This document shows, piece after piece, positions 24,129 through 35,913 of a stretch of 64,000 nucleotides of DNA. The DNA is from Fomitopsis serialis (taxonomy: Eukaryota > Basidiomycota > Agaricomycetes > Polyporales > Fomitopsidaceae): assembly GCF_022376445.1 (NCBI RefSeq), contig NW_025954987.1, forward strand, positions 62,001 through 126,000. Reading direction: 5' to 3'. Position numbers and translations under genes: made by a program. The notes below the pieces were generated by a model. It searched no databases. It was not told the origin of the DNA and saw only the letters and a list, made by a program, of their open reading frames with translations. Positions within the stretch are counted from its first letter, which is position 1. Each line of letters starts with the position of its first letter.

Positions 24129-26290
24129 ATGCGCACGTATCTCGTCGTCGGAGCAAGTAGAGGCATTGGCCTCGCCCTCGTCCAAGAACTGGTATGTTCC
24201 CCCGTTCCCCAATGCACTACTAATAATTTCCATCTACTACCCAAGCTTGAGGACCCGACAACCCACGTCCTCGCCACCGCACGCTCCCTGTCCCGCTCGC
24301 CCGGGCTCCAAGCCCTCACCTCGTCCTATCCACCCGCGCGCCTCTCCATCCTCGAGCTCGACGTTGCCGATCCCGCGAGCGTTGAGCGCGGCGCAGCCAA
24401 CGCAGCCACTCTACTCTCAGAGTACGAAGGGTTGGACTGCCTGATACACAACGCGGCGGTGTTGCTGCAGGAGTTCACTCCGTTTGAGCAGGTGTGAGTG
24501 CACTTCCAGTCCTCTCCGCACCGCCGACCCCCCTCTCATGCCTGAGGAACATAGCGACATCGCCTCGCTCCACCAAGAGCTCTACACCAACACCGTCGCG
24601 CCCCTGCACGTCGCGCGCTCCTTCCTCCCGCTCCTCCGCCGCGGACTCGGCGCACCCGCCTCAGAGAAAAAACTCGTCTTCGTGTCCTCCAACCTCGGCT
24701 CGCTGGAGATCGCCCCGACGTTCGCCGGGCTGTGCGAGACATACTCCGTGACGAAGGCCGGACTCGGCATGTGCGTACGCCCGTCTCTCGCGCTGCTGCT
24801 GGGGCATCCGTGTTGACTGTATCGCGTGTATACCACCACAGGATCGCACGCAAATGGGGGGCGACGCTCAAGGACGAAGGCATCTGCACCATGATCCTCC
24901 ACCCAGGTACCGTCACCGCACTAAACCCTTTCTCCTTGAGCCCCACTGACGCGTTCCCATGCCCTCCCCAGGCTATGTCGGCACGGACATGGGCAACAGT
25001 ATCAATTCATGGGTCTCCGAGCACCTCCCTGCGGTCCAGAAGATAAGCCCCGCCGACTCCGCGGCGCAGTGCCTGCAAGTGATCAAGGACGCCCGGCTCG
25101 AGGAAGCGGTCGCATTCTATGCGTACGATGGGTCGAGGATCCCTTGGTGACCGCGAGCTGCATGTACTTGTCCCCGGCTGCAGTGCGCTGGTATGTCCCA
25201 AATACGATCCTTCGCGACATCGGGGTTGTCGCGCATATATGTACGATCGCGAAGGCGCCTTATACGAACTCGATGACGGCCAGTGTCTTGATGGTACGAA
25301 TGAGTCGCGCACCGGCTCAACGGGTCCCACTCCGTCCCGTCTCTGCCATTGTTGGGCGAGTCTTCGCTGCCACCCATGCGTCCACGCGAACGCGGACCAT
25401 CCATCCACATCCGTGCGTATGCCCTGACGTGGGCTATCAGCACGAGAGCGAGAAGCGCACGCCGGGAGGGGCCAACCCGACTTGCGACTCAACGATATGC
25501 ACCTAGGACGAGACGAGCCACGTCGACGTCACGGTGCGCGCCGCGACGTCTGACTCTCACTGCCCCAAAGGCGTTTGCAGCGAGCGCGCAAGCTCAAGCT
25601 CAAGCTCAAGGACGATGTCATTCACAGCGATCCTGCTATGATTCCTGACTGCCTCTCCCGAGACTCACAGCCCGAGTCCGACGTCGATCCAGACATGTGC
25701 ATTCTGCAGGCTACATATGTACATATGCACTGGCACAAGTGATACGTATCACAGACCACGTCCAAGTCCCTGTGTCACTGAAGGTCATCGCGAACGAGCT
25801 GAGCGCCCGACTCGCGGAGAGGGAGCATTGATCTCAACGCGGCTCAGGAGCCTCAGCCTGTCGGCGAGCTGACGGAGGAGCTTTCGTTCTTAAGGAGCAG
25901 GAGGCTTCTGTGTCCGAGTCGAAGGGCCCGGTCAGTAGTCGTGAATCATGATGCTCCCTAGCTCTGACGTCTTCCGACCACCTATATAGGAGAACAAGGC
26001 GATGCGCGGGCAGCTCAACCAGCTTAGTTTGCAAGGCGAGCGCCCGAACTGCGACAATTAGGAGAGCGTCATCTGTGACAGAATGTGCCATGCGCATGCC
26101 CATGGCTCCTGCAAGACGAGATGTCACTGCTCCGAGAGCGTTGAACGCGATGTCTGACGGCAACACAGGCAAGAGTCTACGCGATGATTGTGGATTGTGT
26201 AACGAGATTAAAACAGGTATAACAGCGCGACAGCAACGTGAGCGCAACGACAACGTCAAACTAAGCGGTACGAAAGCGAGCGGACGTGCA
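23846..26290. repeat. SDR tandem duplication, unit 2
   Basis: Unit 2 repeats unit 1, including the dehydrogenase gene. Its downstream part (about 25510-26290) corresponds to 23360-23845 but is longer and more diverged: a GATGTCTGACGGCAACAC block and a GGTATAACAGCGCGACAG block recur in both. Confidence 0.65.
24129..25150 (+). CDS. short-chain dehydrogenase/reductase, copy 2
   Basis: The predicted protein has 256 residues in five exons (24129-24191, 24246-24493, 24555-24770, 24842-24906, 24972-25150). Motifs are VVGASRGIGLAL for cofactor binding, IHNAAVLL for the Asn element, FVSSNLGSL with the catalytic Ser, and YSVTKAG with Tyr and Lys. The C-terminus ends SRIPW, as in copy 1 (SRLPW). All canonical catalytic elements are present, so this copy should be active as an NAD(P)H-dependent oxidoreductase; the substrate is unknown. 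Intron 1 is 54 nt and lacks a stop, so it could be retained in frame, but copy 1 has a 61-nt intron there, which favours splicing. Confidence 0.92.
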
Positions 26291-26503
26291 GAATGTCCAA
26301 CGAAATGAACGGCACAAAACGTTAAATGGCCGATCCCCCGTCATCCGTGAAACCCAGACCTACGAGACGAAACGAGAGAAGAGAGCGGACGAGGTGCGCG
26401 ATGCACGGACACCACTGCAAGTGAAGCTCGCCCGCCTTTGGTAATAGATCTAACAACATCCGTCAGCGAGTGTCCCAACGACCGCCTGAAGTGCACGTAC
26501 CGC
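25151..26503. other. degenerate 3' part of SDR tandem unit
   Basis: This is non-coding DNA related to 23360-23845. No third dehydrogenase open frame is seen. Confidence 0.5.
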
Positions 26504-27717
26504 TCAGGCCTGGATGACCTGGCCGAGGTTTTGCAGGGCGCCAGTCAACTCCTGGATAAGCCCGCTGACATCCAATCCCGACCCCGACCCCGACCCCGAT
26601 CCCGAGCTCGTCGACGCCGCACCGGTCTTCGCGTCGACCTGCGCGCCGACGGCCGCCGTCGCACTCACGCTCGGCGCGCTGCCCGAGCCAGTCGCCGACC
26701 CGCCCGACGCCCCGCTGCCGCCCGCGCCGAACGCATCGACGAGGCTGCCGACGAGGTCGAGGATCTGGCCGAGGAGCCCGCTCACGTCCGCGCTGACGCC
26801 CGCGGTGGCGCACAGCGAGATGTCGTCGCCGGACGAGTCCGAGCAGGACTGGCCGGAGGGCGCAGAGGTGCTGGTCGCGGTGGGCTCTGTCGCTGAGCTC
26901 GAGCTCGAGGCGGGGGCCGTGGAGGTGGGCGCGGGCTGCGAGTCGGTGGCCGTGGACGTGGGTGCAGGGTCCGAGTCGGTGTCCGTGGAGGTGGGGGCAG
27001 GGTCCGAGTCGGTAGCCGTGGAGGTGGGCGCCGTGTCCGTCGCCGTGGAGGTGGGGGCAAGGCCAGAGTCGGTGGCGGTGGAGGTCGGCGCGGGCTCCGA
27101 GTCGGTGCAGCCGCAGTCCTCGTCGGGGCCGCTGGCGCCGTCCGTGCTCGCGCGCTTCAGGTTCGCGTCGACGCCGACGTTGGCGTTGACGTCGACGTCT
27201 ACGGCGTCGTCGGCGCCGCCGTCCGCGCGCAGGGACACCCCGACGTTGCCGCCGGCGTTGACGGATATGGCGTTGTTGCCGCCGTTCCCGTTGCCGCCGT
27301 TCCCGTTGCCACCGTTGCCGTTCCCGCCCCTGCCGCCGCCCCAGGTGCGACGCGCCACCGAGATGGGGGCCACAGCTAAGCCGGAAAATCTCAGGTCAGC
27401 ATATCGTACACACCCGGGCGCAGAGACTGGTACTCACTCGGCTCAGCGCCGCTGGCAGCGGAAGGCTCCGCAGACGGCACACCCGAGGGCAAGACGCTGG
27501 ACATCGGGACACTAGGGCCACTCGGGAAGGCACTCGGGAAGGCACTCATGAAGGCACTCGGGAAGGCCGGCATGCCCGGGAAGGCGGAGGAGCCCATGCC
27601 GGGGAAGGCGGGGGAGCCCGTCGGGACGGGCGCGGCGGGGTACGCGGCGGAGGGGTACGCGGGGGCGCCGAGGGCGGCGAGCGCGCAGGCGAGGAAGGAG
27701 AGGTAGGCGGAGCGCAT
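26504..27717 (-). CDS. secreted low-complexity repeat protein
   Basis: The predicted protein has 383 residues in two exons (27717-27438 and 27375-26504), with a 62-nt phase-1 intron. A signal peptide (about 1-18) precedes Pro/Phe repeats of FPGM and FPSAF type. A Gly/Asn run of GGNGN repeats starts near residue 105. A Cys motif (EDCGC) follows, then about six Asp/Pro/Thr repeats of about 11 residues with the core DPAPTSTATD. A segment with two Cys precedes a hydrophobic stretch (VSGLLGQILDLVGSLVDAFG), and a Gly/Ser tail ends the protein. It is likely a cell-wall or extracellular matrix protein; the family is not recognised. TATAAG on the minus strand at 27882-27887 lies 165 nt upstream. The long opposite-strand frame here is a shadow of the repeats. 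Confidence 0.75.
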
Positions 27718-29588
27718 GGCTGCTGGAAGCTTAAGGAGCGTGGGGCTGCGGGGCGGGTAATCAGCGACGCGTAGGCGAACGAACCTGTAGAGAGCACTCA
27801 CCGAAAGAGCGACTTGTGAAGAACGAGGAGGTAAGGCGAGCGGGGAGTTCACCTTGGGGCTCGCCGTCTTCTCGAGAGTGTCTTATAGCCCGCGGTCGGT
27901 GCGTGGTGGGTGTTCGAGCTTCGAGCTGGGGAAGGCTGCTGGCAGAACGCGGAGATTGCATGGAGGCGGCCGAACAGATGTTCTGCGCCGCAGAGGGTGC
28001 AGATCCGCCGCGGTAAGAGATGGCGCATTATCGACCGGGGATGCGAACAACGTCCAGCGCAGAAGCCGCGCTCGAACTTGGGTCAGTGGGGTCTATCCCT
28101 CGACACGGGATGGCGGGCCGCGGATACCACAGGCCATCGAACTGTTGTGCGTGCGGTTGACTGCATCAGCCAGCTGAAGGATCCAGTCACGCGCACCGAC
28201 CATCCCTTTGCCCACAACAGTTGCACAGACGACGGGGCAGCCGAGTCGTCGGGACAGCCACAGAGCGGCGCACTTCCTCGCAGACCCTGCACGCGCCCAC
28301 CACGCTGAGGCAGCGCGACTTCCTGGACGGTCTCCCGAGTCCGAGCGGCGCGCAATCCTGCAGGGAGGCGCGGGTGGCGGGTGACTCATCGCAGGGAAGC
28401 GAGTCGGCGGGTGGGCGCACAGCGCAAACACTGGCCCCGATACCCTTCTCGGCGTGCTCGCTTCAGACACCCGCTTCCATGGCGTCGTGGCGTCGAACGT
28501 GCACGCGTGTGCTCAGGGCCGCCGTGTCGGGGGCCGCGGGGTGTGCGCGTCGAAACGGGTGGCCCCAGCGAGGATGAGCGCATGCGCGCGTCGGGATTGA
28601 ATGACGTCATCGTGTCGGTGCGTCCAAAGGCAGCCATAACGCGGGGATCCAGCTGGGGCCGTCGATCCGCGCCGTCCACTCTTTGGCTCGGAGGCGCGCG
28701 GCGACGACCCGAGCAACGCATAAATGACACTTGACGAACGATCAGACCCGCTTCTCCGCGACCCGTCCTCCAGACCATTGAACAGCGCCGAGCGATGGCA
28801 GGAAGTGCGCGCGGCGGGATTCCATGACATCACGACGTCGGGGCGGGCCCGAGGCCTCCTCCTCCTTCTGAAGCGCATTTAGGCTTCGGCCTGCCAGGCG
28901 GATCCGCGCCGTCGCGTCGACCGTGACTGACGGTAAGCTATCTCCGGCTCGAAGGACTGACACGACCCCGGACACGACGAGCGGCCGCGCTTCCCCGCGA
29001 CGCGTCCTCCAGACCAACAGATGGGCCCCGCTCAGCCGTCCGTGTCCTGACGGCGGCGCCGGACCCAGACGGGCGAGGAACCATCCGCATGCGGTCGCAC
29101 CGGCGTCCTGGATGCTTCACGATCCATCTGAGCGGTGGATCATCGCGTTGCTTCGGCGGCGGGCTGCACGGTGTCCACAGCTGCAGTGTCTTCCCGTCTT
29201 CCCGACGCCTGGCGGTCGGACGTCTGTCAATTAGCACGCCTCTGTGATCATATAAACGCATTCTGCCCTAGTATACAGTAAGTAGGTTAATTTACACCAC
29301 AGTTGTACACCGTGTCCGCGGGGAAGGGGATCTGCCTCGCGTTCCATACGGACGGGACCCCGGCAGTAGTCGTAGCACAGCAGCAGAATCAACGATACAG
29401 CTTTTCGCAGTCGTGGTCGAACGGGAGCCTGAGCACTCAGCTCAGCGGGCGCGTGCGACGGGGCGACGGGCACGGGCACCGTTCGCAGCGATCGACGACA
29501 CCGTCCCAGCAGAGACGCAAGGTCCATGCGCGCCCAACGACACAGCCACAGTCGCGCAGACACCACAGCAAGCGCGCACGCCCAAAGG
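27718..29588. other. GC-rich intergenic region
   Basis: No gene is supported apart from the TATA site for the preceding gene. A diverged tandem pair lies at about 28540-29020. Confidence 0.45.
28540..29020. repeat. two diverged ~240-bp tandem units
   Basis: Two copies of a block are spaced about 240 nt apart. Shared landmarks are a GATTNNATGACNTCA-type stretch (near 28597 and 28830), GGATCCGCGCCGTC, and CCTCCAGACCA at the end (near 28765 and 29006). The function is unknown. Confidence 0.45.
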
Positions 29589-30211
29589 CTAGTTCCGCCC
29601 CCGCAGACGGGCGTACCCGCCCCGGGTCTGCACGCCCAGCGCGGGGAGCACAGCGTTGAGCGCGCGGCGCGCCCGCGAGAGGATCGCCGTCCGCGCGGTC
29701 TTCACCGCCTCCGCCGCACGCGCGCTCGGCGGCGCGTCTCGCGTGTGCGCGCCCGCCGCGGGCTTCGCGCGGGCAAAGCGGGGACGCGCCGCGGACGCAT
29801 GTTGCGCGGGCCGCGCGGAGAAGCCGGACGTAGTCGCGTCGAGCAGGACGGGCGTCGTGCCCTTGTCCGGGCCTCCGCCGCCTGTGGTGCAGAAGGACTC
29901 AGTCAGTCAACTATCGCGCGCGCAGACCCGCGTAAGCGACACCTACCCGCCGAGCATGCCTGCGCGCGCGCGCCCTTGCGTGCGTCGCCCACGGGGCGCA
30001 GCTCGATCTCCTCCCACCCCTCGTCGGCGCGCGTCCTAGTCGCCCGCGGGGCCCGGGGCTGCACGGCGATCGGGGCGGGCCCGAACGAACTCGCAGACGG
30101 GCGCCGGGGCTCGACGACGGGGAGGGCGAGGTAGGCCGGGGGGAGGGGCGCGAAGGGCGCGACGACGGAGAGGAGCGCGCGGGTCGTGTGCGCGCTGAAG
30201 CTGAGGGACAT
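29589..30211 (-). CDS. small unknown protein, APFAP family member C
   Basis: The predicted protein has 185 residues in two exons (30211-29947 and 29881-29589), with a 65-nt phase-1 intron. The N-terminus reads LLSVVAPFAPLPPAYLALPV. A Pro/Ala/Arg-rich stretch and the acidic block WEEIELRPVGD follow shortly before the intron. Exon 2 is Ala/Arg-rich with a basic helix-like segment (AVKTARTAILSRARRAL) and ends GGYARLRGRN. It is larger and much more GC-rich than members A and B, yet it keeps the same motif order and intron phase. A TATAAA on the minus strand at 30470-30475 would give a leader of roughly 230 nt. No known family is recognised. Confidence 0.6.
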
Positions 30212-31986
30212 CGTGTGCGGTGCGGTGCGGTGCGGGTCGTGGAGCTGTGTGGGTGGGAGCTTATTAGCTTCTGGTGCGGGGTGGGGACGTGGAGGGCGAC
30301 GTACCGTTCGTCTCGCCGCGCGTGTCTTGTCTTGTCTTGTCTCGTCGTTCGGTGCGTGCTTGGAGGGGACGGGAGGTCTTCCACTTCCAGGCTGAGGCCC
30401 TCGCCGGCGCGGTGTTAGAGAGGACGACGACGACGACGCGCTCGCTCGCCCGCCCCGCGCGCTGGCCGCTTTATACCTCGTGTCCCCCTGCCCCGTCCTG
30501 TCCCCGTCAACGCTTCAGCACCGGCATCATCCATGGATCCGTAGTGCACCCCAGATCCAGCTGCCCATCGATTCGGATCCACGGGCATGTGAGTCTACGT
30601 GAGTGCCCGCCCCGTCGCGCAGGCATGCATGGAAGCACCCTCCTTCGGTTCGACCGTCGACGTTCGGTTCGACCGTCGGCTTCGGTTCCGCCGCCGCCTT
30701 CGCGTCCCACAGCCGCGGAGGGCCGCCCCGCCGCGGGGGTCGATGCCAGGCGAGCGAGATGATGAGGTCATGAAGATTTGGCAACAGTTGTGGGGTGGGC
30801 TCCCGGTCGGTGCCGGCGTGCGCGGAGCGTGTTGGCGAAGGACGGCGGGGTGACGAGAGGGAGACATGGAGGGATCGATGTTCGATCTTGCCATGTCTAC
30901 ATACATACCTTCGCTTCTCCCGGTGCGGGGCTGGGACGCGGACTCCGTGGAATTCCAGAAGCGTTCGCGTTCTGAGGTGGTGGCGACCCTCGTGTTGCTG
31001 TGGTACCGTCGAGCGGCGCGTACACGATCGTGTGGCGTGCCCACGGCCGCGGAGACTCGGACGAGAGCCGAGTGGACCTGGCACGTTAAGATCGACTCGA
31101 CGTTGCGTCTAGGTTGGACAGGTCCACGCCGCGCAGACCCGAGTACCGTACCTGGCTATGATAGATGGGCAGCCACAACGCCGCACGGTGCCTTCAGCCG
31201 TCATGGATGCTCTGGCACGTCGGGCGACGATTCGTGCAACGCCTGCCAGGAACGCGTCCAGACTCCGGCGTGAGCAGAGCGCAGCTTGAGACATCGAAGC
31301 TTCGTGCGTACCGTGACGATGGACGCGACGGCCAGCTGGAGCGTGAAGCTTTGCACTCGCTCGCGTTCTCGCAGTGGGCCGTGAGTCACGGAGTTGTCCA
31401 TGGGAATGCAGGACGCAGATCCAGGCGAGGAAGCACCGTGCAGAGAAGCAACCAGAGCGCGCCGCATAGTGACTAGGGTGGTTGCAGAGTTCGCCCGGGC
31501 CAGCTACTGCGACGACTCGGACTGGCGACGAATCCTGCCAGTGCGATGTGTGTGTTTCATTGCTTGATGATTGCCAGCTACTAAGCTAGGTCGTGTCCAA
31601 GTTTGGTTCAAGTTGAGTTGCCCACTGGCATACTTACCCTTAAGTTCTTTTTATTGCCGATGTCACGTGGCTATTGTAGTACCTACACGGTACGCTGCGG
31701 TACCGCCTTGCATGTACTTCTTGCGCACATCATCAACTGCGGGTTCGCAGCCATTGTCCAGTTGCTCCAACAGGTCGGCGATTCACGGTGATGTCCACGG
31801 AAGACTCGTCCATAGGGGACCACATGTCATCATCTATACTTGCACGCTCTGAGGCTTCAAGTTGCGAATGACTCGTAGTGCCGGCCTGCATCAGTGCGTC
31901 TAGCTAGGGCGATTATACTTATTTTGGAAGATCAGCCTTTGTGAGTAGGTATGTATCTGACCGCCGCCAGTGATTCACAGCACGAT

Positions 31987-32050
31987 ACTCTACGGCGGCA
32001 GCTGAGGTCAGTGCCAGACCTGACACTGACCTCAGCTACCGCCGTAGAGT
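31987..32050. repeat. near-perfect 27-bp inverted repeat (hairpin)
   Basis: Two 27-nt arms (31987-32013 and 32024-32050) differ at one position and are separated by a 10-nt loop. The arm begins ACTCTACGGCGG and ends AGGTCAGTG. No gene ends close by, so a terminator role is not evident. It could be a foldback element, a recombination scar or a small-RNA precursor. Confidence 0.8.
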
Positions 32051-33286
32051 AGACGATCTGCCTGTAACTATTGACACCTTCACCAGCACGGACTCGGAGT
32101 CTGGTGTTCGACTCGCGTTCAATCCGCTTGGCCGTTACGTTGACTGTCGCAACAACTCCATGCGAGGCGAGGCGAGGTCAGCAAACCGTTACGGACCTGA
32201 TGGAATGTGCCTTCGAACGTACGTGATCGTTGTTGTGTCGTGATCCTACACTCGTAACCGGGCTCGCCGCTGATGAGCGTTCCACACCAGCTCTAGTGAC
32301 ACATGGGAAGTTCAATCCACTCCACACGGAGGTGGTGTCACTGGCATGCAGTCAGTGTCACTCATTCTCCGATTGCCACACATTCAGTCGAGGTCCACGA
32401 GAACCCCCGGGTTTTGATTAGGAAGCCTAGCTTATCCTATCCAGACGGGTTTGGGCTCTCGGCCTGAGTTTATCCAGACAAAATGCCGGAAGAGGCCTCA
32501 GTGACTGGTGAGTCGTCCGAACAAATATGGGCAGTACGTTTGTCTAGGCCGATCACCAGGCATGAGCTTGCTACTCGCGAGCGAGGTGAGTGGTAGTGCA
32601 TATTACGATCTGTCTCTGACCACACATCAGATGGCACACACCTTCCGGTGGATAGATGAGACAAGCCGTAGAGTCGACGCTCATGTCTAACGCAATGGTA
32701 CGTAAACTATTTTGGCGTTGCTCAGGTTGTGCGGTCGCAGATGACGATGCATTGGCTGGGTCGACCCGATGTCCTCTATAATGTTTCTTCCTGCGTCGTA
32801 CTTTAGTGACATAGACACTAAACCATTTGGAAGCGCACGCAGTTGGACCGACTCGGATGGTACAATTACCCATGCTTTGAGGTCAGTCCTACAATCCGAA
32901 CGCGCTATGAATGCAAGCTGACTCCCACGACACATATGGCCATTTGCATACGGTCAGTTGTATGCATCCGGGTTACACAGTGACCGAGCATCCCCGCTCA
33001 ACTATCGTCTCAATCCGAAACAGAAGGCCGGACTTCTCCACGACGCTTGTGCTGCGCCAGGCTACGCGTGTAAGGCCTGAGACCTCCATCCGGAATGACT
33101 AGCAACGGATGCTTAGCTGTGTAAAGGCCGACTCAGAAGAGCTGTTCGCTAGCGTGAGCTTCGACGGCTTGTCTCGTATATCCATCGGTATGGTGTGCGC
33201 CGCATCCGATGTGTGGTCAGAGACGATCCACACAAATCGGGATGTTGCTTACAGGGATCATTCGTGCTGGTGGCTTGCTGCCTACG

Positions 33287-33292
33287 TATAAG
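33287..33292 (+). promoter_or_regulatory. TATA box of proline-rich secreted protein gene
   Basis: TATAAG about 205 nt upstream of the ATG at 33497 is matched by TATAAATA at the same distance from the duplicate (43366-43373, minus strand). Confidence 0.5.
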
Positions 33293-33496
33293 TATGCAAC
33301 CTGGTGAGCATCACCCTCAGCTCCTTTTCTTTCTTCTGAGCTCACCAAATAGGGCACCGGTTGGTGAGTGACAATTGATGGACAACTCTCTCACCGTCGC
33401 TCATGACGATCCGTCTATCAGCTTTATTTGTTTTATTTTTGTCTAACGACACATCGCATCCACGCTTTGCCAACGACTCAACTTCGAGGAGACATC

Positions 33497-33880
33497 ATGC
33501 GCTACTCCACGTTCACGTTCGCTACCCTGTTCGTAGCTGCTGCGGCCCCTGCGCTCGCGGTCCCAGTCAACCTGTAAGCTTCCATCACGTTTGAAAGCTT
33601 GGTGTTCGTGTCTGATCGCCCGCATAGCTGGACTCGTTTCGATGAGCTCGAGGCTCGCCACGATTTACCGTATGAAGATCCTGGCCCGGTTGTGCATGTC
33701 CCCCGCCCTCCGACGCCGCCGCCCCGTATCCATGTTCCAGCGAACGTTGGCCCGCCTCCCCCGAGGCCGCCGCGCCTCCCCGCCCGGCCAGGCGGCCATA
33801 CGCGACGGGCGTATCATGACGAGGAGCTGTTTGCTCGGATGGACGAGGGGCTGTATGACGAGCTGTTCGGCCGTGCTTAG
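33497..33880 (+). CDS. small proline-rich secreted protein
   Basis: The predicted protein has 109 residues in two exons (33497-33573 and 33628-33880), with a 54-nt phase-2 intron. A clear signal peptide (about 1-21, TLFVAAAAPALAVP) is followed by WTRFDELEARHDLPYEDPGP. A Pro/Arg-rich central part comes next, and then a conserved acidic C-terminus (HDEELFARMDEGLYDELF). It resembles the small secreted proteins that basidiomycetes produce in large numbers; the role is unknown. Two further copies exist in the window: an inverted one at 42747-43165 with a disrupted frame, and a 3' remnant at 53517-53720. Both carry TGG where this gene has its TAG stop, so this copy may have lost about eight C-terminal residues. 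Confidence 0.75.
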
Positions 33881-35116
33881 GATGCGGAGTGGCTTGATTG
33901 ATAATAGTTGATATGTTCTTGGCTTGTGTTCCGCGCGATGTACCAACGCCGTCACGGTAATACTCAGTAGTATGGGTTTGAAGACACTTTTAGAGTTTTG
34001 ATGGCCCATACCGACTGAAGTCAAGACTCAAAAGAGTCGAATACGAACGGTGGACATGGAAGATGAAAGATACTCATCGCGGGGCTTTCGTAACGATACA
34101 TGCAGACCATGTCGTGCAAGGTAATGGCATCACTATCGTATGATATGCCCTCCTTGCTGTGTGATGTGGATTGTGACGTACGTGCGGACCTTAACCCCGC
34201 CGCCTTCAATGCCAGTGCCTCAGCTGCGCCACGGCTTGGTGGCAATCTGTGTGGCACTAATGATAGTAGACGTCGGCGTTTGTGCGGTACTCTCCCGCCT
34301 GCGCTTACGATCGCTCGAGAACCCTGAGGCTGTGCACCCCGTCTATACAATTCTGAGAGACCTGTCGGAGTACGCGCTGCTATTGAATAGTGACACCTCA
34401 CGCACCTCGTATACCAGCCCACTTCGATCTCGATCACGAAAGCGGCCCATGATCTGGTCAGTTGTTCAATAGTACCGCGGTGCCTAGAGTGCCCACTTCA
34501 ACCTTGGATGTTGACAGGGCAACTCGAGATCCTTGGAGGAAGGTAGTCGAGAAGCAGGTGAGAGGCTTCCAGGACGTCACTCGTTGTCTCATGACTGCTC
34601 TCCGTATTCATGGAAGGCAGCTCCGCACTATGTCCGACGGCTCGCCATTCACGCCCGGATGAGACATAAGTCTTGGTGCCCCGCACACAAGCTGCGCGTC
34701 GAACGTATGGTGTACGATACGTGCATGGCGATCTTCGAAGACAGCCAAGCCATTCGATGAATGGTCGGCTTGCAAGTCTGATGCTCCATAAATCAAATAT
34801 AACCGAGATAATGCGAATACTTACGACCACTTCCATTGCCTCCCTCCAAACGACGAGTCCGCTTCAGCCGATCACAGCATCTGCACGGAAGCCCAACCAT
34901 GCCTCGAGAGGCTCAGAAGCTTGTAAGCCATGCATATAAAGTCAGTACGACGCACCCGCCGTCCTATTAGGTGACCTCCCACACACCTACCCACACTCTT
35001 TTCAGTCGCTCTTTTAGGTGAGTGCTTACCTGCACTGTATGCGATACCTCATCGTCGATCATTGATGATGTACCTCGATTATTGGGATAGGCATAGCCGC
35101 TTCCACTCCTTTCAAA
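33881..35116. other. intergenic with one possible small membrane ORF
   Basis: An open frame at 34140-34472 on the plus strand contains a hydrophobic helix (LVAICVALMIVDVGVCAVLS) followed by a charged segment. It could be part of a small membrane protein, but there is no paralogue or motif. TATAAA at 34935-34940 lies about 180 nt before the next gene. Confidence 0.4.
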
Positions 35117-35913
35117 ATGCATGTGCTCTTCATCGCCCTTGTCGCCTACGCACTCTCCGCCATCGCTGCACCCGTCTCTATCCCGGGGGCATCGGTCGCT
35201 ATCGCGACCAGCAGCATTGTACCGTCTGTGTCGTCGGTCATTATCCCCACTGTGTCTCTTAGCGCAGTGGCTCCGGTTCCATCCAACTCTTGTGGGTGTC
35301 TGCATATGTTGGATCATTCACACAACTGATGGTATTGTTAGCTGCCTCGGCGCCCGACAACGCCGGGGGAGATGAGGGTGAGGACGAGAGCGGGGAGGAC
35401 CAACAGGATGGGGATGAAGACGAGCAGGACGAAAACGAAAACGAAGACGAGCCAGATGAAGATGAAGAGGACGAGGACGAGAAGGAGGGCGACGAAGACG
35501 AAGACGAGGAGGACAGTGACGATGACAGTCACAGCGGCGGCACTCACGAGAAATTCCGTGTCGAGTTTGAGATCGACACGAAGCACTCCGACGTCGTTCT
35601 CAGCTCCATCTTGCAACCAGCCGACACCCATCTCGACGTCAAGGTTGAGCTCGATGCAGCCAAAGCCGGTAGTCTTCTGTCGGTACTCCTGGGTGACCTG
35701 AATCGCGTCCTAGATGATGCGGCCAACCTCGTCGAGGTTGGAGGGCAGGTTGGGGGCTCAGGAGGAGGTACTGGAGTGGACAACGGGTCGGCCCAAAACG
35801 GCACCCTCACTACCCAGGCGTCTCGCCGATCTCTTCCTTCGCGCGATCTTGCTAGCAGGTCCGAGGGGAAGATAACTCTTCGTGCCAAGACGCGTCTGCA
35901 AGAAAAACACTGA
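35117..35913 (+). CDS. secreted protein with Asp/Glu-rich region
   Basis: The predicted protein has 248 residues in two exons (35117-35291 and 35342-35913), with a 50-nt phase-1 intron. A signal peptide (about 1-18, LSAIAAP) is followed by a Val/Ser/Pro-rich stretch. An extreme acidic tract covers about residues 62-117, nearly all Asp and Glu. A folded-looking part (KFRVEFEIDTKHSDVVLSS, LLSVLLGDLNRVLDDAANL) and a basic Arg/Lys-rich tail complete the protein. The charge segregation suggests ion or polycation binding in the cell wall (inference). The phase-1 intron after a secreted N-terminal exon resembles the gene at 26504-27717, but sequence similarity is weak. The family is not recognised. 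Confidence 0.7.

Larger units (their letters stand above)
30212..33496. other. 3.3-kb region with hairpin and repeats, no supported gene
   Basis: The segment next to 30211 includes GGTGC and TCTTG mini-repeats. The region 31987-32050 forms a strong hairpin. The region 32460-33496 belongs to inverted duplication B. Open frames here lack motifs. Confidence 0.5.
32460..33990. repeat. left copy of inverted duplication B
   Basis: This copy includes the proline-rich secreted protein gene, its promoter and flanks, and is homologous in inverse orientation to 42635-43630. It holds about 650 nt (32540-33200) that the right copy lacks. Part of that extra DNA is bounded by ~80-nt imperfect inverted repeats (32612-32692 and 33145-33224). 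Confidence 0.65.
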